A DNA stretch of 64,000 nucleotides from Glandiceps talaboti (taxonomy: Eukaryota > Hemichordata > Enteropneusta > Spengelidae). A model generated the notes under the pieces. The model worked only from the letters and a program-made list of their open reading frames with translations, was not told the origin of the DNA and did not search any database. This document shows, piece after piece, positions 1-14,200 of this stretch (position 1 is the first letter of the stretch; every line of letters starts with the position of its first letter). Where the stretch lies: contig NC_135559.1 of assembly GCF_964340395.1 (NCBI RefSeq), positions 2,145,001-2,209,000 on the forward strand. The letters run 5' to 3'. The position numbers and the translations under genes were made by a program.

Positions 1-288
1 TCTCAGTAGTAAATGAGAACCTGTAATACATGTAATTAAAGGTGTGAAAGTTTTCGTAAGTTGGTTAGAAGTGCAAAAATGAAGTGCAGCAATCGTCTTG
101 GCACCTAAACAAACAAAGTTCATTTATTGAGATTGTGTGACATTATGTGATTGTCCCTAGTAGGAAGCCTTTCTACTACAAGTGGAAGACAAGAAGTGAC
201 AAGGCTCCTTAAGTCATGAATAATTTTTAGCTTGATATAGAAAGGATATAGTGGCCTGTTGATGTTATGATTTCATTTATCACTATAG

Positions 289-1618
289 GAAGTTGGTTTG
301 GGACCACAAGGCCCACCAGGTGCACCAGGTATTTTTGGACCTCCAGGTCCCCAAGGACAACCTGGTATTACTGGTGATGTAGGAGAACAAGGACTTATAG
401 GTAGACCTGGTTTGCGTGGATTTCAAGGACCAGCTGGACTTCCAGGTATTGGAAGAGATGGTGAAAAGGGAGATCAAGGAATGCCAGGTAAATATCAATA
501 ATACATGTATTATTTCATCAATACTTTTATACCCTAAGGAGAAGATAAACACGTTTGGTGTTTGCAAAAGAAATTTTACCCCTTGTGTGATGTGTAGAAA
601 TGACAAGAGTAAATTACCAGTACATTGTTCTAAACATGTTTATTTTCTCTACATAGGCATGCCAGGAAAACCTGGATCACAAGGTCCAACAGGTAGAACT
701 GGTGCACCTGGTCCTGAAGGTGAAAAGGGAGCCTTAGCAGTTTCAGTGGCAGGTGCACCTGGTATGGATGGACCACCTGGTTTGAGGGGAACAGCAGGTT
801 CTAAGGGAGAAGAAGGACCAATGGGACCTCCAGGTAAGAAAGAACTAAATTACAACCTATGTCTGTTTTATAATTTCCATCTTAGTGTCAAGATCGTTTA
901 TATGTCAATGATTGAGAATAAAATGGTCTGTTGATTCTATGTCTGTGTAAAAACTGTTTACTTTGTATTTGATGTTCAGAAATCAGTTAGTGTGAAAAAA
1001 AAATTGATATGAATATCAAATATATATAGGATTATACCATGCACGAGCCATTTGGAACCAAAAAATATGGAATATATGTGCTGGGCGTTCTACATCACGA
1101 CAATGCATTCAAAATTACCATTACTTTCCTGATTTTCTGTGATATTACTGGCAATGGTATAATTTTGTTATTCTCCAATGTTTTTCTTCATTCAGCCAGA
1201 AAATACCCGTCTCAAGCAACTCATAGTGACAAAGGCCTCTTAGATCACTCATATTTTCCTTGGCTCAATGACAAAAAATATTGGGGAATAACACCTAAAT
1301 ATTTTATATGAAGACTATCCAGTTTCTTTACAGTAGATATAATAAAATTGAGAGTGGTTGCTTTTATCATCATTGGAGATGATTAACGGAGTATAGGGAT
1401 CTGTGTTGGCAGTGGTAATCATAACCCAGAAATAAGATGGACATCTTGTATGTTGCATTTGCTTATTACACAGGTATTCCTGGTGATAATCCCAATGCTG
1501 AAGACTTTCAAGGACCAGATGGCCCTCCAGGACCTCCAGGTCCCAAAGGTATCATGGGTCTACCAGGTCCTGTTGGACCACCAGGTCAATTTGGATTTAA
1601 GGGTAAGCTAAGTGTTCA

Positions 1619-1661
<43 letters not shown>

Positions 1662-4600
1662 GTCTTGTCAGTGTGTTTGTTTGTTTGTGAATACATGTGT
1701 GTGTGCATGTCTATCTGACCATCCGTCTGTTTGTTTGTTTGTTTGTGTTTGTATCAGTGTCTCTGTGTCTGAGTGTCTGTCTTGTATGTCTGTCTGTGTG
1801 AGATGTAGTAAAACTTATACTGCTTTAAAGTTTGCTTGAGTACAAATCTTGTATATACAGCTATGTGTGTGTTAAATCAAGGGTCATGACCAGCCTTCAA
1901 AAGGAAATATGTCATTGAGCATAGAGCGTCTACCTCTATTGTTGTACAACATTTGTACTGTGCAGCACGTCTTATCATTTGTTATCACATAAATACATAC
2001 AAATACTGTGTGACGTTAAGCAAGACAGGTTTAAAACCTGAATCATCCTGTTCTACTGAACCTTTTACTCTCAACTGTTCAGAATGACTTGCTCCTGCCG
2101 TTCTATGTCACGATTACATTTTCGTATGTAAACTATGTACTTTCAAAACTGGTAAATCCATGACTTCACTTTATGTACATCCTTTGGTATGGGTCTGATG
2201 TACTATTAGTGCATTTAATTAAATCGTCAAAATGTCAAGGATCAATGAATAGCAGCCAAAGGTTTACTTCAGTCGAGCTCAAGCTTGGAGGTTTGAAATC
2301 CCAGAATGTGATGAATGTAAATGACGAACAAATATCGTCATATTCAGACAAGTTTTATTTACATTTTAAGTTTAATTTGATATTACATCGCAAGGCATGT
2401 CTGATAATTTTGAATGAGAAACCATCATACAATCTGAGTCGTCAATCATAGCAAAACAGGTGATGAATGAAAGTCACACAATCATGTATTTTGCACAGCT
2501 GTTGGACGCCATTTTTGATACATGATGAAGAATAAAGTGTGATGAACTGTATTTCTTTGAATAAAAATCATACAGAAATATTAATTATATGATAAATATA
2601 TAATCCTGTTAAATCAGTGTTAGTTTTATGTCATAATGCATCCTTTGAACTCTTCCAACCAAATTACAAATTATGACTTACTTCTTGAATTGTTCTTTAT
2701 AGGTGACGTAGGTGGCATGTGTGAAGATGTCTGTCTCCCAGGGTCCAAGGGTGATAAAGGTGATGATGGATTCCGTGGATCGCCAGGATTGACTGGGCCT
2801 ACTGGTGCATTAGGACCTAAAGGCCGATCGGGCGGTTTTGGTGAAATAGGACCTCCAGGAGAACCTGGTCCAGATGGTCCTGATGTAAGTTGGTTACACC
2901 TTTTAGGGTATGATGTTGTCAAGGAAATGTTGTGAGAATAATTTGAAATGCGTTGATTTTCTGAAAATGGTCTGACTATTAAGGAGTAAACTCTTGTTAT
3001 AGGCCTTGCCTACTTCTGTCATTTGGTCATTCATTCATAGTTAAACATTTAAACAGGTTTATAAATATGTTTGCTAAAACACCTTTTCTCACTTTTGCAT
3101 CTGAACAGTAAAAGTGTTTACTGATTGATCTCCATTTTCTCCAAGAAAATGCTTTAGTAATATTGTTTACTTTTTTTTCATCTTTGTTTTACTGTACTCT
3201 GTAGGGTGCTCCAGGTCTAGAAGGTCCTGATGGTCCAAAGGGCGAACAGGGTGATCCAGGATTCTTTATTGGCATCCCAGGTAAGATTTATTGAACAGAT
3301 GTAATATGCAATATGTAAAGAATTCTTTTCAACATATATAACAAGAAAACTTGAACATCTCAAAAAAAATCAACTCTAGAATTTTCCTAACATTCTTTGG
3401 AATGATCACACAATGTCACACAAGCTCAGTAAGCAAACATTGTTCATGTAGGCCAAAAACCTCTCTCCCTTCCCCTATATGAATGTTCATAACTGTGATT
3501 CGATAAGTTTGTTTATGGTATTTAGCAATAGTGAAAATTGTAGTGGTCAAACCACTATGCTCAATACAATTTTAAAACATTGTATAACACATTATAACAA
3601 TTAACTATTCACTGCTTCAGTATTGGGACAGTGCAAACGTAGATGCCAACAATATATATGGTGATTGAATTTGACGTAAATATAAGGCTACATTTGATCT
3701 CAAATTTTTTGGTTTGTTGATTATTTGTGTGTTTTTTGTCTACTCAGGCCCTACTGGTAACAGAGGATCAAAAGGTTTCCCTGGCAATCCAGGTTTGCCA
3801 GGTCCACGTGGTACTCAAGGTGTTTTCAATCCTAAAAAATCACAGGTTAGATACACTTCTGTACATAATACTGTACAAATACTTTTAGCACAACAGAACT
3901 GAGGTTCACTGAAATTCACTGAAATGTTTTGTTTTGTTCAGTGAAATTCATCCCTGAGAGTGAGATGCACATTGGAGCTTAAAATGCTACTGTATACTTT
4001 AACACTTGATGTGACTGCCATAATATTACCGGACACGGTGGAATCACTTTTAATAAAGGGGCACAAGCTGAGTTTATCCATATTTGGGCGTAGTTTATCC
4101 ATATTTGGACATAGTTTATCCATATTTGAGCATAGTTTTTGCTGCATACTTAAAAGAAAGGTACTCATAGTAGTGTACTTACTGAAGCACACTTAACCAC
4201 CACCCATACCCGCAATTAACTGAACTCAAACCTGGTATCAAGATACATAACCCACAAAAAATCTGATGACTTAAATTTATCATACATATAAAAAATGTTT
4301 AGGACTCCCTACTATGCAGTCACCTAGTCTAATAATGTCAGAAGACATGCATTGACATTAATATCTTACTGAAATATGGTTTTATTTAAATATTGTCACT
4401 TGAGTAAAAAGCTTATAAAGTCAGCTTAAGCCACTATTAATGTTATGTGTTATACAAAGAGTAACAGAATAATGTTGTGTTTGATATGCAAGGGTCCAGT
4501 TGGTCCTGATGGAGAACCAGGAGACATGATACCAGGACCTATGGGTTTGAAGGGTGCTGTTGGTGAACCAGGTCTTCCAGGTTTTCCTGGTTTGCCAGGA

Positions 4601-5195
4601 TCCAGAGGAGATCCAGGTGGGTTTCTAGTTAGTAGTTTCTTGTTTGATTTGTTTGTAAATCTGAGATTAAGTCACTGCCATTTAAAACCATATTTTACAT
4701 TCCTTCAATACACCTTTCCAAATACAGCATGTTGTAGTTATGATTCAATTTATACAATATTGTCAGCATTCTAAATATGATGCATCAATCATAATTCTAG
4801 TGCTAAGTCATCAATCCTGGTTTTCTTTTTTGTATTTTACCAAAATTGACTATAATAGCAACTTTAGATATGTCCGGTTGCTGTCATGTGACTCATTAAA
4901 ATTAAATTACACTATTGTAACAAAATTGTGTCTTGTTTTGTTGACAATAGGTACAATTCCTGATGAAATGAATGGTGTACCAGGTGAAGCTGGCCCAGCT
5001 GGACCACAAGGCCCTCCAGGACCTCAAGGCTTTCAAGGCTCAGCAGGTGGTCCTGGTGGTTCAGGCTTCTCAGGTTTACCAGGTCTTAAAGGTGTGAAGG
5101 GAATGCAGGGTTTCCCTGGTATTCCAGGACCAGCTGGGTCACAAGGTAAGTCAACAACTTATGTATGTTTATACCTGTAGGAGAGAGAGAGAGAG

Positions 5196-5230
<35 letters not shown>

Positions 5231-8200
5231 ATGTGTTTTTGTGTGTTCAGGAGAGATCGTCAGTAACATGCATTACTGATAAAAAAAATCAACTTCCCTT
5301 TTCAAAGGACTTTATGGTCAATTGTTTAATGTAATTATCAATTGGGTGTTTGAAACTTTCGTTGTAGTATGATTTAGATTTAGGAAGTCATGATAAAAAG
5401 ATTTATAAATTAAAAATGCTAACCAAACACCCAATCCTCATCTATTTGGCCATTTTAACCTGAAGAGATAATCTATAGAATTGTGTGGTGTGTCTTTGTG
5501 TCAATATAAGTCTACATGAAAAAAACATCACTAGGAACGATTTCCTAGTGCAAGCTTTTTTAATATAAAATTTAAAAATGATAATGGTTGGAATATTTCA
5601 AAGATTTATCAGTAGGAAGGGAACTTAGAGTTTTAGGATAAGATAGATAAATCTGCTATTAAAATATATATATATATATATTTCCAGGACCCACTGGTAT
5701 CCGTGGTGATAAGGGTTTCCCTGGATTGACTGGTAACAAGGGAGACAATGGATTTGCTGGACGTGATGGACAAGTTGGTCCCGAGGGTCTAAAAGGTGAA
5801 CCTGGTGAGATGGATGGAGAAATCCTTAAAGGAGAACGTGGACAGGATGGTCGCCTTGGTTCAGAAGGACCTAAGGGTGAAAAGGGAAACATTGGTCTCC
5901 CTGGACTTAGAGGTAAGTTAGTAAAGTATTACACTGTAGTCAACATTTGCTTTACATCCAGCCATATATCCAATTAGAAGTCAGTATATCAAGGAAATAC
6001 CATTTTTTATGTAGATTGAAGGAAAAACTCACATTTTTCTTATCAGTAATGCCAAAATTCTAGTCAAATATGTAATACACAGTATATAAATCAGTTATAG
6101 TAAAATGGCTTTCATGATTAAATTGTTTATTATTGGTCATGTCAAATATACACCAGGTGTTTCCTATGCACATAATATGTAAATTGATCCAATCATGTAT
6201 TTTTAATGCTAGGTTTGGATGGTATGCCAGGTGTTTCCTATGCATATATGTAAAATTGATCCAATCATGTATTTTTAATGCTAGGTTTGGATGGTATGCC
6301 AGGTGTTTCCTATGCAAATATGTAAATTAATCAAATCATGTATTTTGATTGCTAGGTTTCGATGGTTTACCAGGTGTTTCCTATGCAAATATATAAATTA
6401 ATCAAATCATATAGTTTGATTGCTCGGTTTAGGTGATATACCAGGTGTTTCCTGTGCAAATATGTAAATTAATCAAATCATGTATTTTGATTGCTAGGTT
6501 TCGATGGTTTACCAGGTGCAACCGGTGCTAAAGGAGAATCTGGTGATTTTGGCATACCAGGACGTCAAGGTTTCTTTGGAAGAAAGGGTGCAAATGGTTT
6601 ACCAGGAACAAATGGACTGCGTGGTGTAGATGGTAGACCAGGTTTCCCAGGATTCAAAGGTATAGTAGTCTATCGTGTGACTTTTTAGGTGACTAAGCTT
6701 ATATTATAATATTAAACTTATGAGAGGAAAGGGGAAGGACAAGTTTTTATACATGTTTATGATTAGGAGAATTGACATTTGAAAATTTAACTTTATTAGA
6801 AGACATGCTACACTATTCATCATGATGAAGGACTTCTTACATTGTAACTAGTTTATGTACAGTGAATTTATAGAGTGCCAGTTTCTACTATATAGAGATC
6901 AGAGACTAATATTGAAATGTAGAGACTAATTTTGAAATATTAGCTGATGGGGAGGGGAGGGGAGGGGAGGGTGGCATGCATTGGATAAGTTTTGATTTTA
7001 GTGGCATGAGTAATGACAATCATGTATTCAAAAAAGGGGTCAAACCTCTACATATTGCTCAAAAAATCAAAAGTGTAGATGCGTTGAAGAAGGGTGGGAT
7101 GTCAAAACCACAGTATTTGTGTATATAACCTCTATGACTATGTGATTCCACCCCCACCCCCCCCCACACACACATGGTTAGTCACTAATCAATAAACGAA
7201 TAACTACCTTCATACATATGACTTGTATACTTGTTGTTTTCCTTAGGTCTGACAGGTCTTCCTGGAGATGTTGGTGAGCCAGGTTTACCTGGTGATGCTA
7301 ATGGCAATAGAGGTGAAGATGGCGAACCAGGTGAAGATGGTGCAAGAGGCCTTGTAGGACCTCCTGGACCACCAGGATTAAGAGGCACACCAGGATTTGG
7401 AGGATTCTCAGGACGTAACGGTAACAGAGTTAGATCTCTCAAACTTTGAACAAAAAATAAATTAATGCCTACCGAGCATATTTGAATGATTTCATTTTTG
7501 CTATCTCTCTCCAAATTTCAAGCCAAGTTAGTAATCATAATTTTTACATACCGAGTAAATCTACAAACTTCACTCTGAAACTAAATTAGTTGAAAAACAA
7601 TCTATTACTCAGCGTGAGGCTTTGTGGATAATTCTACTATTGAAACAAAGACAGTGGTGTCATTTCATGAGTTCCTCTGATGTAAACGTTACTCAGAATG
7701 AGGCTTTGGAAAATAACCTCTAAGTTTTCCCACAATGCATTGCAGAAATTTCCAAAATGGCAGAATGCATGAGAGTGCAGTAGGGCTTCTTTACAGGACC
7801 CCAAAATCATATGTAGGTTGATAGCAGTAATCAATGTATGTGTAGTACAGCCAGAAATAACTTTGACTGGACTTTCCTGTAATTAATCAATTCATATTTC
7901 TTGGTATTAAACTCGTTCAAAATTCAAACTGTTTCAGTACTTGACTACTGCTGATGAATGATGGATAAAGTCACAAGTAAATGAATTATTTTGTACTTTT
8001 TCAGGTGAACCTGGTGATGAAGGTATCCCAGGTTTCCCAGGAGACCAAGGTCAGCCTGGTAATATAGGTTCCCCAGGACGTAAAGGTGAAGATGGTGACC
8101 CAGGAAATGAAGGTGTACCAGGATTCAATGGTCCAATTGGTGTCAAAGGTAAGTCAGCAGTCATGTTGTGTTGTGTTGTCAGTGAATTAAGAAAGAAAAG

Positions 8201-11200
8201 TGATGTTGAAGTGTATAGGCAACACATACAAAATATAAACTAACAAGCGTATACAAGGCATTAATATTTGGAATACCATGAAATTAGTCATCAGTTAAAC
8301 ACAAAAATAATAAGCTCAGATTTTGCACTAGGTTATATTTACTAAACACTATACAATATTGCACATTTTTAAATCAAATTAATGAAAGCAAGTTTTCAGT
8401 TTGTGCTACCTGAAACTACTCAGGCTAATGATAAGCCTTAGGATCACTCGATTTCTAGGTTGACATCATTTCACTTTATGCTCTACAAAAAGCGTGACGG
8501 TGCTGAACAACATGATGTATCTTACAGTCTATTCAAATGCATTACTATAGGCTCATATGAGAATAAGTCGGGCAAATATTTTTTGCATATACCATGAATG
8601 AAGGCATTTCAGTTTTCAACTAATTTTTTGTAAAGCTTGTTGACTTTCTTCTGGGGAAAATGTAAGTATATATGTGTAGTTGAACATTTTAATTTTGTAT
8701 GGCACTTTTGGCATTTTTTTATTTTTTTATTTTTTTTATTTATTTTTATTTATTTTTTTTGTATGGCACTTTAAGTATTTTTTCATTTTTATTTTTATTT
8801 TTGTATGACAAATTTTAGTACTTTTATTGTACGACATTTTTAGTATTTTATTGGTTGGTATCTTTTGTGTTGAGTCCACTGTATTTTGTAAAGAAAATTG
8901 AGACATAGGGTGGTGCTCTTTTTGAAAATTAAATAATAATAACAAAAATTTTAAAATTTTAAAAATACCATTAAAAAATGAAAATCTCATCATTTGTTGA
9001 AAGTTTGAACCATGTTTTCTGCAAATACACAAAAAAATTAAGAAGTGCAACCCTCAATATTGACTTCAAATTGTGGTTGGTGACAGGTGAACGTGGTGAC
9101 GATGGTGTGAATGGTGCCGATGGAGAACAAGGCGAGCCAGGCATACATACAGGATTTATGGTGAAGGGAGAACCTGGTATACCAGGTTCCAGAGGTGATC
9201 CAGGAAGAGTAGGAGCACCAGGTAATTAAGGATGCATGACTTGTAAGCAATTGATAATTGGGTTCTGTGTGAAAACACTATCAAGTTGGTTACACTTTTG
9301 TAGTACTTTCTCTATTTGAATTTGATGATAGTCCATGTTCATTCTTGTCATACCATCCTTGCAATTCATACCAACACCTCTGTAGAACATTCTTAAATAT
9401 GTTCATTAGGTGTGTAAAACATAGCAATAATTATCGCCTAGTGGTAAAGCCAGCAATGCATGAAATAAGATTGTTTGACAAAAGTCTGTTGACCTGAACA
9501 GGTAAAACATTACTCATAAGTAATAGAAACCATTGGTTGTGATACAAGGACTATGTGTCACCTCTTTAGACCAGTGTAAATAGACACAAAAAATAACTTG
9601 CTGTGACAAGCCAACACAATTTTGTCCATGGGCATGGATGTTGATAGTAGTAGGGCAGTGTCTTTTATAATGGTATATCTTTACGTCAGGTGAAGTGCAT
9701 TAATCTTTGCAGCCTGGATATGGGTTTTGCAGACTTGAAGTTGTACGGCAGAAGGGCCAGACTTTAGGAAGGTCCGCAAGCCATACTCAAGGTTTTTGTT
9801 ACAAAACTCATCTCCTGCAAAAGTTTTAATCATACGCCAATTGTGTAGAGAAGTTTGGAAAGGGCTTGTGACGTTGGATCCAATCAAAAGAAGATAAAGA
9901 GGAGAAAATGGAGAGGCAGAGAAACATGAAGAAGATGATTTTTCTAGTTTTTTTTACTGTTTTTTAAAATCAAGCGAGCAACCCATAGTTGCCATGAAAA
10001 AGTAATGAGAAAGATTTCTAAAAACTAGGGTCATTCAAAGCTTGAATTTAAGGCCTACTAGTATCTTACATATTCTTTACAAGTCAAATCTGTATCTGAT
10101 GATTTATAAATCATGTAGTGAATAGCATCTTTGATCCCTTACAGGTTCACCAGGTGTTGCAGGAAGGCCAGGAGGCGTAGGTCAACCAGGTCTTGATGGG
10201 CCAGTTGGACCAGCTGGACCAATTGGTGACAGGGGACAAGATGGACAACCTGGTTCACCTGGATTCCGAGGCCAAAAGGGTAACAAGGGTATTGGAGGAT
10301 TCCTAGGCTTATCAGGGGCAAAGGTAAGCTTAGTTTTCATCATTTAAAAGGTGGTAGACTGGCTGCCAGCTAAAGATATTGTCCATCTTCAGTATGCCAA
10401 AAATACAGCAGCTAGGATTGTGTCATGTACAAAGAAAACAGATCACATGACATCAGTTCTTTCTGATCTCCACTGACTACCTGTCCATTACAGGATTCAG
10501 TACAAAGTACTACTGATCACCTACAAGGCACTCAATAACACTACTCCTGGTTACATCACTGAGAATGTACACAATGGACAGACTGGCCTTACATTATAGA
10601 ATAGAATAGAACAGAATCTTTATTGCATCCATTAAGAAAACTACATTTCTTCATTGAATTTTCTGCAATAAGTGTTCAGTGCTAATATAACAAACTAGTA
10701 AATATATAACAGTAATAATCATTAACAAAAATAACAAAATAAGGTATTTTCATAAATTTAGGTTCTGGATATTCATGTCATGATTTCACGTTAGCACTAT
10801 GTATTATTATGAAGAATGAATATTCATGACTCCTAAGTGCTTATTACCTTTAGATAAATAGTCATAAATATTCAGTGTGCAGCTAAGACATGTGTATGTC
10901 TGTGTGACAATTAACAGTATGAGATCAATAGAGGTCAAATAGAGTTTCAATTAGATGTTTCTTGGCAATTGCAAATTAAATGATGTGAAATCATGAAATG
11001 ACTCTCCAGAACCTAAGTTTATGAAAATAGCTTTATTTCCTGAAGTGTTACTCCCCTTGAAATTTTAAAGTGTACCCCATAATAAGTTACAGAAGATAGC
11101 AAACCAAGATGTAAGATTAATTTTGGCCCTTATACAACAACAACAACAACAACAACAAAGGTTTAGGTGATTAAAAATCCTCAAGAAGGAAATCAGAGCC

Positions 11201-14200
11201 AAGTGTCACTAATATTGTATGATTGATGTCTGAGTAGTTGCTAGACCTTAGACTAAAATGCTTACTTGGTCACCACTGAGGGCGCTGTGCCCAGACAGAT
11301 GCACTCATTGCTTGTTAGTTTTCTTCAGCAACCCCAAAGTACAGATCCAAGGGCTTACAACAACTTGGTTACTATTATTATTACAGGGACAACCTGGTTT
11401 TGATGGTAGAGAAGGACCTGATGGAGAACCAGGTGCAAAGGGAGAGAGCGGTATGTTGAACACTTCCTCCATAATTCATTATATATGCTGCAAGATTTTA
11501 ATTTAGCAATTATCAGTTTCTTTTACCAATTAATATTTCCTGGTGTTGTATTGTTGTGTTCTGATTTCATATGAAGGTCAAAATTATGGAGTGAAGGATT
11601 CATGTTCCCTGCCACATGTTATGTGAACTCCTGACATTTTAACTTTGACTTTGCATTTCAGGTTTACGTGGTCTGCCTGGTCCTGCAGGACCACAGGGTA
11701 GAGATGGGTTTAGCGGTATCAGTGGCAACAAGGGAGAAACTGGTGAAAAGGGAGAACCTGGTAGTGGTTTTGGTGATTTCATGAAAGGATTGCCAGGTGA
11801 TGATGGAGAATCAGGACCTGCTGGTTTCAGAGGTAAGGTTTCATTCATGACCTTTGTGGTCTTTTGGTCTGATTATGTAAATTAGTTAATAATTATGCTC
11901 ATACGTTACTTTGTTACCTTACACATTTATTAAAGCCAAATTCAATTTTACTGACACTACACCTAACCCCTACAAACCATGATCATGAATATTCACCTTC
12001 AATAATTATCATATGTGGAAAAAAGCAAAAAAAATGTAATCCTGCTAATACCAAGCAAGAAAGAAAACGTTCAGTTGTATGTTCAGTGAATTTATGCATA
12101 AATTTGCACACATCTACTTTTCACGTAAACTTGATTCATGCAAATCAAATTCTGAAATTTAAATATGGTCGCCACTTGTACAATGCCCCTAGTGTTAAAG
12201 GCAGAGGTAACTGGAGTACCCCAAAGGATACATGTATGCATTGTTTGGTAGGGTCAAAATTAACATCATCCTTCTTACATACAGATCTGGGAATTGTAAT
12301 CAAACCCAACCAGCGCTGAGTGGGTTTGACCCAAGAAGTGTACAAGCTAACTGCTATTCCACCAATAACCTAGTAACCCAGTACCCCAATAACCTAGTAA
12401 CCCAGTACCCCAATAACCTAGTAATCCAATAACCTAGTAACCCAGTACCCCAATAACCTAGTAACCCAATACCCCAATAACCTAGTAACCCAGTACCCCA
12501 ATAACCTAGTAACCCAATAACCTAGTAACCCAGTACCCCAATAACCTAGTAACCCAGTACCCCAATAACCTAGTAACCCAATAACCCAGTACCCCAATAA
12601 CCTAGTAACCCAATACCCCAATAACCTAGTAATCCAATAACCTAGTAACCCAGTACCCCAATAACCCAGTAACCCAATAACCTAGTAACCCAGTACCCCA
12701 ATAACCTAGTAACCCAGTACCCCAATAACCTAGTAATCCAATAACCTAGTAACCCAGTACCCCAATAACCTAGTAATCCAATAACCTAGTAACCCAGTAC
12801 CCCAATAACCTAGTAACCCAATAACCTAGTAACCCAGTACCCCAATAACCTAGTAATCCAATAACCTAGTAACCCAGTACCCCAATAACCTAGTAACCCA
12901 ATAACCTAGTAACCCAGTACCCCAATAACCTAGTAATCGAATAACCTAGTAACCCAGTACCCCCAATAACCAAGTAACCCAATAACCTAGTAACCCAATA
13001 CCCCAATAACCTAGTAATCCAATAACCTAGTAACCCAGTACCACAATAACCCAGTACCCCAATAACCTAGTAACCCAATACCCCAATAACCTAGTAATCC
13101 AATAACCTAGTAACCCAGTACCCCAATAACCTAGTAACCCAATAACCTAGTAACCCAGTACCCCAATAACCTAGTAACCCAGTACCCCAATAACCTAGTA
13201 ACCCAATAACCTAGTAACCCAGTACCCCAATAACCTAGTAACCCAGTACCCCAATAACCTAGTAACCCAGTAACCCAATAACCTAGTAACCCAATAACCT
13301 AGTAACCCAGTACCCCAATAACCTAGTAACCTAGTAACCCAGTACCCCAATAACCTAGTAACCCAGTACCCCAATAACCTAGTAACCCAGTAACCCAATA
13401 ACCTAGTAACCCAATAACCTAGTAACCCAATAACCCAGTAACCCAATAACCCAATAACCCAAACCATGTGAAACACTACTTCTTCATTTATGATCCCTTT
13501 GCATTTAAATGTGTGACAATATTTGGCCCAAATTTGTAACTGATATCCTGTGTACCAAGTTTGCAAAATATAAAATATTGAGAAAATATAACATTGTTAT
13601 TTTTCTTGACACAATACAAGGTATCAACGGTGCTAAAGGTCAACCAGGTAGTGATGGTCTACAAGGAAGAGATGGTTTGAAAGGAATTTCAGGGTTACCA
13701 GGTAGAACAGGACTTAGAGGACCAGATGGTAAGATATGTTTTCTGTATTATAGAATACATAGTTCATTTGTTCCAACTTCACCTCCCCACTGTTATATTT
13801 CATGCAGCGTGATACGGAAAATTATTGCCTGGGTTCGATGCACATGCATTGGAAGCGATGCTGGGTGTATGATAAAAAAAGAGTTGATTACCAATTTGAT
13901 ATTTTGCATTTATACAGTTTATATACATCATCATGAACTTTTTACAGAATCTCAAATTTTAAAAACTGTTTTACTGTTCTCAATGATGTAGGTGATGACG
14001 GTTTACCAGGGTTACCAGGTTTGAATGGATTAGTAGGGCTTCCAGGAGAGAAGGGAGAAGAAGGTTAGTCACATCATTCATTGTTTTATGGAACATCTGA
14101 CATCAGTGGTCAAGTTCCTGGTCTATTTGCATAATAGTTGTATTATCCTATCGATGCACTGATGTTGAGTGAAGGCTTAATTTGATTGGTCTAATTCATT

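Noticed and set aside
283-606. Antisense proline/serine-rich frames opposite collagen exons (also at 2671, 5659, 7185, 11639, 14849, 17243)
   Set aside because: Antisense shadows of Gly-X-Y codons.
12360-13462. Interstitial telomere-like sequence
   Set aside because: Although TAACCC appears often, the unit is not TTAGGG/CCCTAA and its 15/23-bp structure is a minisatellite.
12418-13566. Minus-strand frames of repeated GYWVTRLL
   Set aside because: They arise from the 15/23-bp minisatellite in a collagen intron.
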